Origin: Condylostoma magnum
Taxonomy: Eukaryota > Ciliophora > Heterotrichea > Heterotrichida > Condylostomatidae
Direction of reading: 5' to 3'
Length of the DNA stretch: 46,053 nucleotides
NCBI GenBank assembly: GCA_920105805.1
Contig: CAKKTI010000142.1
Coordinates: forward strand, 1-46,053
The notes below the pieces were generated by a model. It made no database searches, was not told where the DNA came from, and saw only the letters and a list, made by a program, of their open reading frames with translations. The position numbers and the translations under genes are program-made. Positions 27,224 through 39,633 of the stretch are shown in pieces; within the stretch, counting starts at the first letter, position 1, and every line of letters starts with the position of its first letter.

Positions 27224-27258
27224 TTCTGTGCATCGTTAATGCCTTTAGTAATAATAAG
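27224..27258. promoter_or_regulatory. 35-bp divergent intergenic region (DP / VPS4)
   Basis: Only 35 bp separate the initiator ATGs of two divergent genes with strong homology. Both promoters and both 5' leaders must fit here or reach into the neighbouring coding sequence. The stretch has no clear TATA box. The plus side ends in AT-rich AATAATAAG just before the VPS4 ATG. Confidence 0.5.
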
Positions 27259-28563
<1,305 letters not shown>

Positions 28564-28604
28564 GTTAGTAATTATAGCAATATGGTAGTTTTTTATATAA
28601 AAAG

Positions 28605-28682
28605 TCCGCGCCTGGGAGTCGAACCCAGCGATTTTTTCCTCCTTTGAAATGGAATATTCTCACCATTGAGATATGACGCGGA
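28605..28682 (-). tRNA. Unusual tRNA gene, anticodon UUC or UCA
   Basis: On the minus strand a 7-bp acceptor stem (TCCGCGT/GCGCGGA), a perfect T-arm (CTGGG-TTCGACT-CCCAG) and a D-arm containing AATGGT are followed by C and a TTTTT run typical of a pol III terminator. The body is 78 nt, longer than usual. The anticodon region TTCC-ATTTCAAA-GGAG pairs as only 4 bp closing an 8-nt loop, followed by an A-rich variable region. Placing U33 one way gives anticodon UUC (Glu), which suits the TCC…GGA acceptor. Shifting by one gives UCA, which would read UGA. Functional state and identity are uncertain. The gene sits between the ends of VPS4 and the gene at 28696. Confidence 0.75.
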
Positions 28683-28695
28683 GCTAGCCTAACTA

Positions 28696-29859
28696 TCAGC
28701 GAATCTATTAGAACTATGTAAAATTGTATGGGAAGATGTATTATTATTATAGCCTATCTATATAGATATTTCTTGGTCTTCTATAGCTTTGTGATGATTT
28801 ATTTCTTTTTGAATACATTTCTCTACTTTTAGCTCTTCTTTGGTTTATGTTAGGGAAGCTTTTATCTATTTTTGCATTATCCTAAGACTGCCTTCTACCT
28901 TTTCGAAGGAATTCATAATTACCATTTCTGTAATCAGTCGGCATCGGTGTATCTGGTTTCTTACGCATTGATATTATTAAAGAGTTTAGTACTTAGGAGT
29001 CTAATTATGGACTGTTTCTCTTGTACTTATCAATGTCTTTTTATTATAGTGACAGTTTATTTGATTAGAAGTTGTAAAGCAGCGTTTCCATTATAAATTA
29101 CAGAAAATCATCGTTATCTAACAAAGATATGTATTGCTCCTATTCTAACTATTAAGCAGCCATTTAAACATACTTGATTACTTATATTGTATCATCACTA
29201 AGAGTATTCTAGCAAATTTACATAACTCTAGTAGCCTTCAAACGAGTTTCTTAAGAAATTGCTACACAAATAGTAATAATTCCACTGATATTCTATGATA
29301 TTTAAGGACTATACACAGAGTTTCCTTACTGTACTAATACTCTGTACTATTTAGCTGCTAAATCAATATACTGCAAAGCATTTTCCCTTCTATCCAACTA
29401 ATACAATGCAACAAAGATCATTATATTATTCAGCAGTAATGAGTCAGTTCTTACAGGATACCCTGTATTTTAGTTAAGAGTAACTAAAGCTTATGCATCA
29501 TACAAAAACTTAAGGGAGGTTTGGAAATCTTAAAATCTTGCAAAAAAGACAGCTAAAATATGATACACGCAGATTCTTCCAGGTCATAACTTATCTTTCA
29601 AACTTCCCTCTCTAAACAGTACTAAATCAGTTGCAGCTGCTTAGTTTAAAATCTAAAAGGCTAAGTAGTACAACTGATTCTAACAGAAGATGATAGATAA
29701 ATGATTCGAAAAAGTAATAAACTATTTGAGTGTTTTAGTTATATCAGGGCTATTATACCCAAGCAAATACAGTATTCTTTTGGTTTTGTTGTACAAAGCC
29801 TGATGCTTTTGTAGCAAATCTCTGATAAGATTGAACTTTTACTTACGGTTATGTTTCAT
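28696..29859 (-). CDS. Alpha-helical (TPR-like) protein
   Basis: 387 residues from ATG 29859 to TGA 28696. The first 220 residues form successive amphipathic helices with TPR-like spacing (for example LLLNNIMIFVALYQLDRREN then ALQYIDLAAKQYRVLV). The C-terminal third is basic, Ser/Arg-rich and low complexity. One in-frame TGA is Trp (DKL-W-PGRICVYH). The function is not recognised; a scaffold or ciliary protein is possible. The ATG overlaps, as ATGA, a TGA of the upstream same-strand frame, unless that gene stops earlier at TAA (29877). Confidence 0.75.
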
Positions 29860-29876
29860 ATGCAATTTTAGTATTA

Positions 29877-32168
29877 TTATTTATTACTCCTGACAAAATC
29901 TCTACTTCTAACCATTGCAACTGCAAACGGTATATCTAATGCTTCCTCTAATGCCTGGCTGATCACTCCGAAAATAAACGGCTTGTCCAATACAACGCAG
30001 TTGTCACTCGGCTTTATCTACACATTGCCTATAGGATGCATTGCTCCGATTACCTACAATTTTCCAGTTTCAGTATACTAAACACCTCCATCAACCCAAA
30101 CTTAGTGATAATCTTTAGTAAAAGCTGGTATCCAAATATCATTTTTCATTTACTCCATCTCACCTCCTTAGCTGATAACCTGCTTAGAGTACTCAAACTC
30201 ATCCTCTACATCGTCGTTTATAGGAATGATGAAAACAGTGTATTTTATCTCATCAGTTGGCAGTATATACACAACTTAGCTTTAATTTGTTAACTTTTAC
30301 ACGTTTTCAGCTGAAATTCGTATATATTAGATATTGTTTACAAAATTGCAAGGTGCAAGTTTCCAGCTTACTCCTATACATGTAATAGCACAGGACGCTT
30401 ATTCCTACTAAACTACCACGGGAAAATTTAAGCCGACAGTCTCAGCTGTTTTCTCTATTTCTTCCTTATTATGCATATCTGCTGTTCTGATTTCTCTAAT
30501 TTCGAATCCACCTGGCAGTTTTTGAAGACTTTCGTTTATTTATCCTTAAACTTCCTTTTTGTTGAAGTTTCTAAGTGCTAAAATTCCAGCTATTTGACAA
30601 GAAGTAGTTATATTAGTATCAGCTGCTTCAGTTTCCCCGCATATGGTTAAATGCGAGAAATTGATAGTATCTCCAAAAAGAGCATCAGTATCTGGGTTTA
30701 CACACTCTACCTCATTCGGCCTTCTTAGCCCGTATATCTATATTGATTTGCCTCCTCCAAGGTTAGTAAGAGTTTTCCATCTGAATCCTACTTTGTCTAA
30801 ATTGCCTTTGATTTCTTAATCTAGTACAAATTTTCCATCTGAGTCTTGTTAAGGAATTAGTCCTACCTTTATTTCAGCACATGAGTATTAGTTTCATATA
30901 TAATCCACTGCTGATTGTATCACAGTTCCTAGAGATTAAATGTTAGTAGATGATATATGAGTTATACTAATCCTTTTTTATATGGCCTTTTATAGCTCTA
31001 GATTCAGTACAAATAAGCCTGCTACATAGTTCTAACTTTTCACCCATAAGTAGCATGGAAATTTCTAAGTCTAACTTTTCTCAAGTGTCCATTGATAATC
31101 CCCTAAACTGATTTAAATTTTTTCAGGAACCTTGGAGAAATAGTCTTATAGCAATTGCTCAATATCACCTTCAACAGCCTCAATGCTTGTGTCTTGAATG
31201 GGCTTTTCTTGCAAAAATTTAAGGTTTCTAGAGGACTCACTGCTTCGCCTTAATTATAGCTGCTGTTCTTCTTATTACTATGATTTCACATCAGATGATA
31301 GAGCCCTAGTTCCCCTTTTCTCCATTTCAGCCTATCGTTTTCTTCCTCTTCCTACTGGAGCTTCTCTTTACATTGGCTTATGCATTGGCTCTTGATTGAA
31401 AGCAAACTCTTCTATTAGTACTCTTTCTGCAGCAGAAATTCTTTTAATTAAGTTGTTGGGGAAAGGAGCAGTGTACTACTCTTGTTTAACTTTAAGTGAT
31501 GTATTGCCTGCACATTGCTTTAAAAATGGATCAGACTTCACAGAGAATGCGAATTGAGAGCTTATAGGACAATCTAGTAAAAATTTAGTATCATCCTTTA
31601 TTTGTAGTAAGTAGTTAGGACAATTATAAGCAAAAGGAAGGCTTTTGAATCGTGGATTGTAAGGGTCGTATAGGGCCATCTGTTCCCTTCATGCCATTAT
31701 TCCTTCTACTGTATTAACAGTTTATTCTCTATAAATATTAATCAGGTTTATGAATTGTCTTAGTTAAGTGTTGTTGTCAATCTATCTCACTTCCTCTGCA
31801 AATTCTTTTAACTGTTACAGGCTATTCTCACGTCCTATGATAGCTTAGATTGCGAACAAAATATTAGCCCGGGTTTTGTTCAATTCTTCAATTTCCTTTG
31901 CTATTGCAGATGCCTTTTGCCTTAGTTACAGGCTCTCCATTACCTGTAAGAAAATTTCTCTCAGTGTTTCTGGTATTTTGAATTAGTCCCATACAGTGTC
32001 AAGTCGTTCTTTAAGGCGGTTAATGATGGGCTATTGCATTATTCCCTGCTTCTTTTTACTCCTTCGATTATTGCCAGCCATCAGTCTTCCCGGGGATAAT
32101 TCTCTTTAGTACTTTGTTGGTCGAATTCTTCCAGGGCCTATTACTACTTTTTTGCGCTTAGAAACCAT
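29877..32168 (-). CDS. GNAT-like plus serpin-like multidomain protein
   Basis: 763 residues with the TAA at 29877 as stop (770 if read to TGA 29856). The N-terminus is basic (MVSKRKKVVIGPGRIRPTK) and followed by a coiled coil. A middle section begins with YDPYNPRFKSLPFAYNCPNY and includes VKSDPFLKQC. A GNAT-acetyltransferase-like region includes RISITHISSTNIQSLG, EIKVGL, GFRWKTLTN and IYGLRRP. The C-terminal ~200 residues resemble the end of a serpin fold: FIIPINDD, then DIWIPAF and DKPFIFGVI. Catalytic or inhibitory competence cannot be judged. Two TGA codons are Trp (IMA-W-REQ, DYI-W-NQY). The domain names rest on weak motif matches; that it is a real gene is much surer. Confidence 0.68.
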
Positions 32169-32357
32169 CGCTTGATAATTGCCACCTAAATAAAACTTAC
32201 AATGTCTATCCTGCAAAGGATTATACGAAGGAATGCTTTCTATTCAAAATCGATCATTCCATTCTCTTTTAGCTTGATTTTGCCTATATCTGGGAGGCTT
32301 CGATCCCATAATGCTTCGAGGAATATACTTATCTGTCATATTTTGTTTAAATTATAT
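32169..32357. promoter_or_regulatory. Divergent intergenic region
   Basis: About 190 bp separate the starts of the GNAT/serpin-like gene (minus) and the CCCH-RING gene (plus). This is among the longest gaps in the gene-dense part and probably holds both promoters. No specific element is recognised. An open frame here on the plus strand is a chance run. Confidence 0.4.
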
Positions 32358-33191
32358 ATGAGCTATAGAGGCAATAATAGGAATCGAAATAATAATTGGA
32401 GACAAAGGTAAAATTATCGATAAAATAGGCCGAATTACAATAGATAAAATCATGCCCCTTAAGTAAAACGGTAAGAAGTGGAAATGTAGTCCTAGAATGC
32501 TTAAGAGTTGATGTAAGAATTGTCATAAGCTAACTTAAATCTAGAGTAATTAGCTGAAATTAAGGATTATTTGCATAATATTGTCGAGTAAAAGCAATAA
32601 CAATTTAATATATAAACTTTTAGAGTTTATGAATGCGAATTTTAAAGGAATTGTGTAATAAAGAACTGTTTTTACTATCATAATCTAAATCAGAGAAGAA
32701 GAGGCCCTGGATTTCATTATTAGCCATACCCTTGTCCTTTCTATTATGACGATGGGTAGTGAAATTTTGATAATGTATGTAAAAATCAAGATCAGTGTTA
32801 ATTAGCACATAGCAAATCAGAAATTAAATATCATTAGGACTTATACAAGAAAGATTACTGCTAGGAATATTAATTAACTTTAAGATGCAGGAAACATACA
32901 ATTTGTAATAAAATACATACTGATCCACCAAAAACAAGAGTGAATTTATTATCAAATATTTATGAGCTCCTGAATAATATGGAGGATTAAAAGGAAAAAC
33001 TACATAACCTAGTATAAAAATATAAGGAGTAGGAGAATTTTTTATACTGTATTAGCTGCTAAAATAACCCATATCAAATATTAGTTCTTTAATGTAACCA
33101 CTTGATTTGCTAATAATGCTTTGATAGATCATAAAATAAATGCTTATACTGCAAAAAGTCTATTACACGATTTTTTGAAATTACAAATTGA
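32358..33191 (+). CDS. CCCH zinc finger plus RING protein (Unkempt-like)
   Basis: 277 residues. An Arg/Asn-rich N-terminus (MSYRGNNRNRNNNWRQR) is followed by a helical Gln-rich stretch. Next come CCCH fingers: CEFQRNCVIKNCFYYH, then CPFYYDDG … CKNQDQCQLAHS followed by KYHQDLYKKDYC, the HP-x2-YK-x2-C spacer pattern of CCCH RNA-binding proteins, then C…H. The last 45 residues form a RING (CISC … CNHLICQQCF … CLYCKKSI). This CCCH-then-RING plan resembles Unkempt and related plant and protist proteins, which bind mRNA and may ubiquitinate partners. One TGA is Trp (DDGQ-W-NFD). The stop is TGA at 33189. Confidence 0.85.
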
Positions 33192-33313
33192 TTAGTAATT
33201 AAGATTTTACCATATACTTACTTTCTTTCTCTATTAGTATACCTAACATCTTTTAAAATCCTTTACACTTTCTATCAATGTAAAATAACTCAAAATATAT
33301 AAGCATTTTTATT

Positions 33314-34651
33314 ATGGGGTGTCCTGGATCAAAAAATGCTTAAATTGCATAAAACGAAGCTTTATAGCGCTAGTTACAAGAATCAAAAAAGTAAAGGGAT
33401 GAAACAAAAAATGAGCTAGAATAAGTTTTATAAGAATGAGCCAATCTTAGAGAGATAACATAGTAGCAAGAAAAGCCTAATTTTAATGATTTAGAAATCA
33501 AATTGGATTTCTACTAGTAAGAAATTGAGAGATTATAACAATAAATAGAGTAGGCAAATTCTAAAAATACAGAATTATTAGTAGAAATTAAAAAAGAGCA
33601 AGATTAAAAGATTTTGCTACAGCAGCAATTATAATAAATCGATATATCATTCACTAGTGATTAGATAATACTTTCATATAAAACACCACACTTAATTTTA
33701 AAATATATAAAAATGCTGATATTGCCTGATCTTTTAGTCATAAATCATATTATACCTTACTTAGACTGAGTTATTATACTTGAACCGTTGCAATTAAGAC
33801 TTGTTAATAAAAGATGTAAAGACATAGTAGATAAATTTTACAGAAATCTGAAAGAAGATTATTCCATGCTTAATGATTCCACCTTTTTAACATAAACACG
33901 ATAATGATTTTCATACTTAATGGAATTCTAAAATGATTATTACATATATGCTAGCCAAATTGGAGATATGCTAAGTAATATTGATAAGCCTAGTTTAGGG
34001 GACTTGTGTGACTATGTTTACTAAAGAGATGTTAAAAAGGTAGATAATCAAGTTCTTAATGCTCTTAATTTCTTAATGAAGTTTTGTTAATAAAAACCGC
34101 AAAAGATTAAAATAAATTGAAAGTAGTCAGTTACATGAAGAAGGAAAATGAAGTTAGAGAAATATAATAACTTTCTATAGGATTATTTTAGGTTTAAGAA
34201 TAATATAGTATTGAATTGCTAATTATTCTACTGAAATCCAAGAAAACAATATTTCAAGCATAATGTAAATAAACATCTAAATTAGATTACTTAATCATTA
34301 TAAGTACTTGATTTGTCTTTAAGAGTTATTGAGCTTATTTCAGAGTGAAGTACGGATTTGAAATATACAATAAAAAGATTTATGGAGATTATTGATGAAA
34401 CAGCTGACTTAGAAGGGATTCTATCTACAAGACTTAATTATATTAAAACAATGTTTTCTTAAATATGATAAATGGAGATGTTATAATTCATTTTACTTGT
34501 AGAGAGTACTATAAAAAATGCGATTACTATATATTGATGGAGGGCGGATAAAAATCAAACTATTTAATATATAATGAAAATGCTTAATTAGTTTACTATC
34601 AGAAGATCCTTTCTACATGCCCCATCTTCCTATAACAAAACATTATCCTGA
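33314..34651 (+). CDS. Coiled-coil protein with F-box-like segment
   Basis: 445 residues from ATG 33314. It starts MGCPGSK, a possible myristoylation/palmitoylation signal. A Gln/Glu-rich coiled coil spans about 10-115. An F-box-like helix set follows (PYLDWVIILEPLQLRLVNKR then CKDIVDKFY). The rest is helical and unrecognised. Nine of ten Trp codons are TGA and one is TGG. That is close to the number of TGA expected by chance in AT-rich DNA, so part of the C-terminal half might be non-coding or decayed. The coiled coil and the region LEIIDETADLEG-type are, however, well formed. The exact end is uncertain; TGA at 34649 is used. The gene converges on the Kelch gene. Confidence 0.6.
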
Positions 34652-34717
34652 CTTCCATCAAATTTGCATCCATATTTAATCAACAAACACCTATGCTAAA
34701 CCTAGTTACCTAATTTA

Positions 34718-35731
34718 TCACCTCTTAAACCCTGAAGCAGCAATGCTGTCAAACTCATTTAACTGCGGGAACCCTCTATAAGCCCTCCATTCCCCTTCTT
34801 CTAGCCTCTCCGCATCATCAACTCCCCCTCCAAAAACATACAAATCTTCATATAAACTGCATCCCACTGCCTTAGCTCTAGGTGTTCCTAAAAACCTTTC
34901 CGTATTAGTTAAATGATTAGTGCTTAAGTCAAACTCTAAAATCTAACTGCTAGGTTTTTCACCATCCGAGCCTCCAATTAGCCACAGCTTAGTAGGATCA
35001 TCGGGAGATTCCAATACCAAAACTCCAACTAGTACTTATAAGCTTGGATCAATTTGCAACAACTCCCAAGTATTAGCATCAGTATTATACCTTTCAATAG
35101 TATTACACAATTAATTAACTCCTGAGTACCCTCCAAATACATATATAAAATTCCTGAAAGCTGCTATTGCAAAGTTAGAACGAGGCTGGGACATAGGTGC
35201 AATTAAGTGCCATTGACCATCTCTATATACCTCAGCTGAGTTTAGAAAAGTTTCGGGATTTGATTAGCCACCAACAGCATATATAATATCATTAATACGA
35301 GCCATTTGGTGAAGGTATCTTGCTTATTTTAAAGACGGCAGTTACTCTATATTCTGTTCTCTCTAAGTTGTAGTTTTGATTTCAACCTTATAGCACTCGT
35401 CCATAGCATTGAAATGGCTTCCGAGTCCTCCGGAAATATAAAAGAAATTTTAAGCTTTACCAAAATCAACTAGTGCCGTATATTTTGGAAAAATTGTAGT
35501 CTCTTGGTCATCTACCTGGGAGTAACTAGTTCATTGTTTATCATGGATACTAAAGCAATGCATTTACTTATTGAATAAAATGTTTAGATTTCCGTACACT
35601 CCCGAAAAGAACTCTGTATCGACCGGTACAACTGGGAATTCTCCAACGTAATTTGGCTGATCCTCAGGTTTAAAGTCTTAACTACCTGCTGAAAAGGAAA
35701 AGTTCTCGAATTTTTATTCCTCTTAAGCCAT
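34718..35731 (-). CDS. Kelch-repeat protein
   Basis: 337 residues from ATG 35731 to TGA 34718. Successive Kelch units of about 50 residues form a beta-propeller, with the repeated pattern of a double Gly, then Tyr, then Trp: YISGGLG, YAVGGQSNP … AEVYRDGQWHLI, YVFGGYSG … IERYNTDANTWELL, LIGGSDG, YVFGGGVDD. Kelch propellers are protein-interaction modules, often in cytoskeletal proteins or ubiquitin-ligase adaptors. There is no BTB domain. One TGA is Trp (HDKQ-W-TSY). The start codon follows the TAA stop of the coiled-coil gene by one base. It is the last gene of a seven-gene minus-strand run. Confidence 0.9.
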
Positions 35732-35735
35732 TTTA

Positions 35736-36887
35736 TTAATTATTTACATCTTTTAGCACACATTCTAGCTACTTTTTAGAATGCTCCCATTACTTTATTT
35801 TAGCATCTCATAATTACATCTCATTTTAGAGGGACTAGGTGTTGCAGTTACTCATGTTTCTTATTTCTTCTTGGGTGTTAAATTTAGCGCGTTTAGCATC
35901 GGAGATTTGCCGGCTTAGGTCTTTATACTGAGATATATAGGACTAGGTTTGTATGTATCTTTCCGAGTCTATTGTATTGTTTAAGTAAGGCGGCTACTAA
36001 CTTGTATCTGTGAGTTAATTTGAAAGATTCAAGTTATCTTGTTCTAGCTTGTTTATTGCCTGCAAGGCCCGGTTTACTTGTTATTACAGATTCTGGTTTT
36101 GTTGATAGATTTATTAGCAGTTTTGACAAGATTAATCGTCCTGCATTGCCATGTATACTTGTTGTTATAATTCAATTATATCGGTTTAGGATGCTTTGAG
36201 TTTATCGTATGCATCAAGAAGTTAATCTTTGTATTATTACTCTATTTTTTTCAAGCTTTAGATGTTTTTTTCGTATTCGTTTATAGATCTATTTAGTTTC
36301 GTATTTTCTTATGTTAGTTTTGCATTTTAGGTTTCTGCCTAGGCTAATGAATTTGCTAATTGTGTGTACTCATTTTCTAATTAAATGTCAAATTTTTACT
36401 ACAATAATTACTAAGACACATTATTGAATTAAATTTCCTGAATACTAATTTTTTCCTTCTATTTGTCAATTTAAATTTACTTTTCATTAATACAATTTTG
36501 CAATTATTCAACTTATTACTGTTGATTGCTCTAATTTTATAATTAGTCTACTATTTCTTAATTTTCAATCTGTAATTTCAAAATCTGGTCACTCTTTGTT
36601 TTAAGTTAAAATTCAATTTCACTTTTATCCTTTTGTAACTCTTTTACTAATTTGCTGGCTTCTAAATTTTCCTCAATTAATTCATCAAATCTTTCCTACT
36701 ATTATTCATTTTAACTCTTAATATAGTCTTATAAAGATTTAACTTCTTACTCAAGATTAAAGTTTTATTCCTCTTATATTCTAAGCCTCTTTTTAACAAC
36801 ATTTAATTCCAATATTTCTTAATTCAGACTAAACAACCTATTAGCCTATTCCCTCACCTTTTACCTTAAAAAAGTAATTTCATCCAT
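35736..36887 (-). CDS. Long coiled-coil protein
   Basis: 383 residues, almost entirely Gln/Glu/Lys/Leu heptads with no globular domain recognised; similar in look to golgin or basal-body coiled-coil proteins. Because Gln is mainly TAA/TAG, this gene appears shattered in the standard code. A TGA at 35810 is Trp (QL-W-DAKIKQWEHSKK) and the helical pattern continues across it. The reading frame ends at TAA TAA (35738-35733), one base before the Kelch ATG. The start, ATG 36887, lies 8 bp after the PP2C stop. A function cannot be assigned. Confidence 0.8.
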
Positions 36888-36895
36888 TTTTTATG

Positions 36896-37843
36896 CTAAA
36901 ATAATTTAATAATCAAGCAAGTCATATTATCATGAGAGGCGTTGAAGTCATAATTTGTTGCTGCAACACATTCTCTCAATAAATCTTCTGCAATGAACTC
37001 AATTCCAAAGCATTACAGCCTATCTCTAATAAATTAAGCTATTTACTCATTTTCTTTTGATTCAATAACCCCATCACAACATAAGAATAAGAATTAATCA
37101 ACATTCTCATCAAAAAGTTGATGATTTTAGAAATCAGGTATAGAAACTAACTTTTGCTCGTGCATTAGTCTAGTTTTATCATTTTTTAAGTAATGATCTC
37201 CTATAGCCCTCGCCATATTAAGATAACCATCAATCCTTTCAAGCTCTATTACACCACCTGCATTCATAATCCTCTATCTTTCTGCTTGATCACTTAACTT
37301 ATGATCATGGCTCAAAGGAACTTATCTATATCTATTGAAATAAAAGCATCTAGAATCTCCTACATTAGCTACAGATATGCATTTCAAAGGTTGATTATAA
37401 ATAGCAATAACTGCAGTAGATCCAGATCCTTATTAGTCGTTTAAAATAACTGGATGATACCCTACATCCTGCTGTATTTTCTCTAGTTCTTACCTAACCT
37501 CAGGAGTAATTAAGCTTAAATCTACCTGTGCAATAGTATCGTAAAGTGCTTGTTGTATATTCTATAGAAATTATTCAGCAGATTAAGAGGGCTGCTAATA
37601 TGAAGGATGCTATTTAAGGCAATTAAAGAAGTTCCTTTCAAGCCATTTCGAAACATCAGCACATCCATGTCCATCAAATATAGAAAATATAAAATTCCCA
37701 AATTATGGGTCGTAATCCATTATTCATGCATCTTCTTAAGTTTCTCTCCAACCCTGCATCTCTGCACACACTCCATAAACTCCGGACTAATCAAACTTAA
37801 CAATCTCAACTTTCTCATTTGGTTAATATAGATTATTCCCCAT
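36896..37843 (-). CDS. PP2C-family protein phosphatase
   Basis: 315 residues, a complete metal-dependent Ser/Thr phosphatase of the PPM/PP2C type. Motifs in order: QGWRETQEDAW (metal-binding Glu-Asp), SIFDGHGCADV (DGHG), GSGSTAVIAI, VANVGDSRC, LSHDHKLSDQAER, ARAIGDHYLK, FLFLCCDGV (DG metal ligand) and SHDNMTCLI (DN ligand). The N-terminal Met-Gly suggests possible myristoylation. A TGA is Trp in EDA-W-IMD. The protein domain ends at TAG (36896). Reading through it would run 40 bases into the next gene, so TAG is the likely stop. ATG 37843 follows the DHHC stop by one base. Confidence 0.94.
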
Positions 37844-37844
37844 T

Positions 37845-38831
37845 TTATTTATTAAATTCCTATAGACTTCCAAAAGATCCACTATCTGATTACCTTACAG
37901 GTTTTTCATTCAGATTTATTACTAGTACATCTTTTTCTTATAGTAGAGTTTGTTGTATGTTTTGTTAGTCTATTTAACTTGAAAAATTGCTCTGATTTTC
38001 GTTATTTTATTGAATTTTAAACTAAACTTCTCTATCTGTGTTTTTTACATGCCATCGAACACCATCTCCTATTGGATGACCTATTTAACCGTATACTGGG
38101 ATTAATCATAAAGGCAAACTAGAGCCGAATACCTGTGCAAGGTTGTTAATAGTACCCAGATCGTAATCCGGTTAAGGCTAACCCGTTCTTTCTTACTCTA
38201 AGCTATCAATAGTTGTGCTATTCTTCAAAATTAACTTTATATGAAACTTGAAAAAACTCGTTAGGATAAGGCATAAAAGGCCTATCAGTGTAAAAACTAA
38301 AGTATACAGCAAATGGGTGTCTAGATTTGAAGGGTTTTGAGTGTTTCAGAGATAGTTAAAACTATCAAGCATCTAAGGTAGCATGCAAAATAGGGTAAAA
38401 TATAGGGTTGACAGTGCATAGAATAGCAATTATACAAAGATCTTCCTGTTGCTAAATCCCACGCAATTATTAATCCAGGGACAATGATGGTCCATATTCA
38501 AAACACAACGATTACATACTGAACAGTGGTGACATCTCTCAGGTTTAAATACATGACAGATTAAACAGTATCTCTTACGCTTGAACTCTGGATCACCTAG
38601 GTAAAACCCCCAATAAGGAGGAACTTTTCCTGGATCTGAAGCTATTGCTGCCAAAAAACATCATATAAACAGCCCAAACAGTATATTAAAAACTGTGAAA
38701 ACCATCAGATAAGATGTCTCTGTGCGTATATACGGATAATAAAGCTTGATGGCAAATGTATAGTAAATTAAAGAAATCACTGATATCAAAGCTAGAACAA
38801 AAAAGCTTCCCAAGAATTTCTTACTTATCAT
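37845..38831 (-). CDS. DHHC palmitoyltransferase (zDHHC family)
   Basis: 328 residues, an integral membrane S-acyltransferase. Two N-terminal membrane helices (FLGSFFVLALISVISLIYY and FTVFNILFGLFIW) precede the Cys-rich DHHC domain at about 85-135: YCLICHVFKPERCHHCSVC … CVLNMDHHCPWINNCVG. Two further helices follow. The active-site motif DHHC is intact. TGA codons at FI-W-CFLAA, NYL-W-NTQ and LPL-W-LIP are Trp. The C-terminal tail is polar and Gln-rich. The TAA at 37847-37845 is followed after one base by the PP2C ATG. It may palmitoylate MGCC-type proteins such as the kinases in this window; that is inference. Confidence 0.94.
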
Positions 38832-38836
38832 TTTTA

Positions 38837-39592
38837 CTAAATTATAAAAGGAATGTAGATATTTCTTCTAAGTTTCTTGTATTCATCGAAGTTTTATAAA
38901 TACCATTAATGTTGCTTGTAAGCCCTTGGGAATAAGTTACAGAATGTAAAAAATGCAAAAATATATGAAGGAATTGTATTGGTTGCAATAGAAAATCCTA
39001 TTCATTCTATGTTTTCTCCGAAATAGTTTGGGCAAGTTATGTACTTGTATAGAAACCCGTATGGTATACCGTATTATCCTTTATTTTCACGTTTTACTTA
39101 AAATAGTATGTTATCACTTATAATGTTTATAGTTAAGCCAATTATCCATAAGCTTATTCCTACGAAAACATGTAGTTAGTATATATAGTCAGAAGAGTAA
39201 GTCTAATCATTGAAAATTCCTCTAGATTATATATAGCCATTACCAGTTGTAAAGAAAAACGCACAAATTCCTACAATTAAAGTTGATTTCTTATTAGGGT
39301 CCATTCTGAAAGGATATATCATAGATCTATACAAATAATGCGCCAAAAATAATGCACTAAATACAATGCAGTTTATGTCGTATTTAAAGTGAATATAGGC
39401 ATAAGTGATAAATATTCAGAATGAGGGTAATTCTTAGATCATAAAAACAATATCACCTCTTAATAGCGGCCCAAACCCAAATCTTGTGAATTTTCCATAA
39501 GGAGCTGGTATAAAGAAAAGAGCAATAAAGGATCCAAGTCCTCAAAATATATAAAGGAATAATAATCCCTGATATAGATAGTCCTCTTACAT
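38837..39592 (-). CDS. Steroid 5-alpha-reductase-like enzyme (SRD5A/DET2 family)
   Basis: 251 residues, close to the ~255-260 usual for the family, with several membrane helices. Diagnostic pieces: PAPYGKFTR near the N-terminus, LYRSMIYPFR, YGIPYGFLYKYITCPNYFGE and the C-terminal QHQWYLQNFDEYKKLRR then IPF. The family reduces a delta-4 double bond of 3-oxo steroids, or in relatives of other lipids, using NADPH at the ER. The substrate here is unknown. The conserved Trp of CPNYFGENIE-W-IGF is TGA (39004). The frame ends at TAG TAA, after which only two bases precede the DHHC ATG. Confidence 0.92.
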
Positions 39593-39633
39593 TTTATTAA
39601 ATTATGAAATTTAGTTATTACCATATTATTAAT

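Noticed and set aside
28605-28682. Selenocysteine tRNA
   Set aside because: The acceptor and T stems are 7+5 bp rather than the eukaryotic 9+4, there is no long variable arm, and the length is 78 nt.
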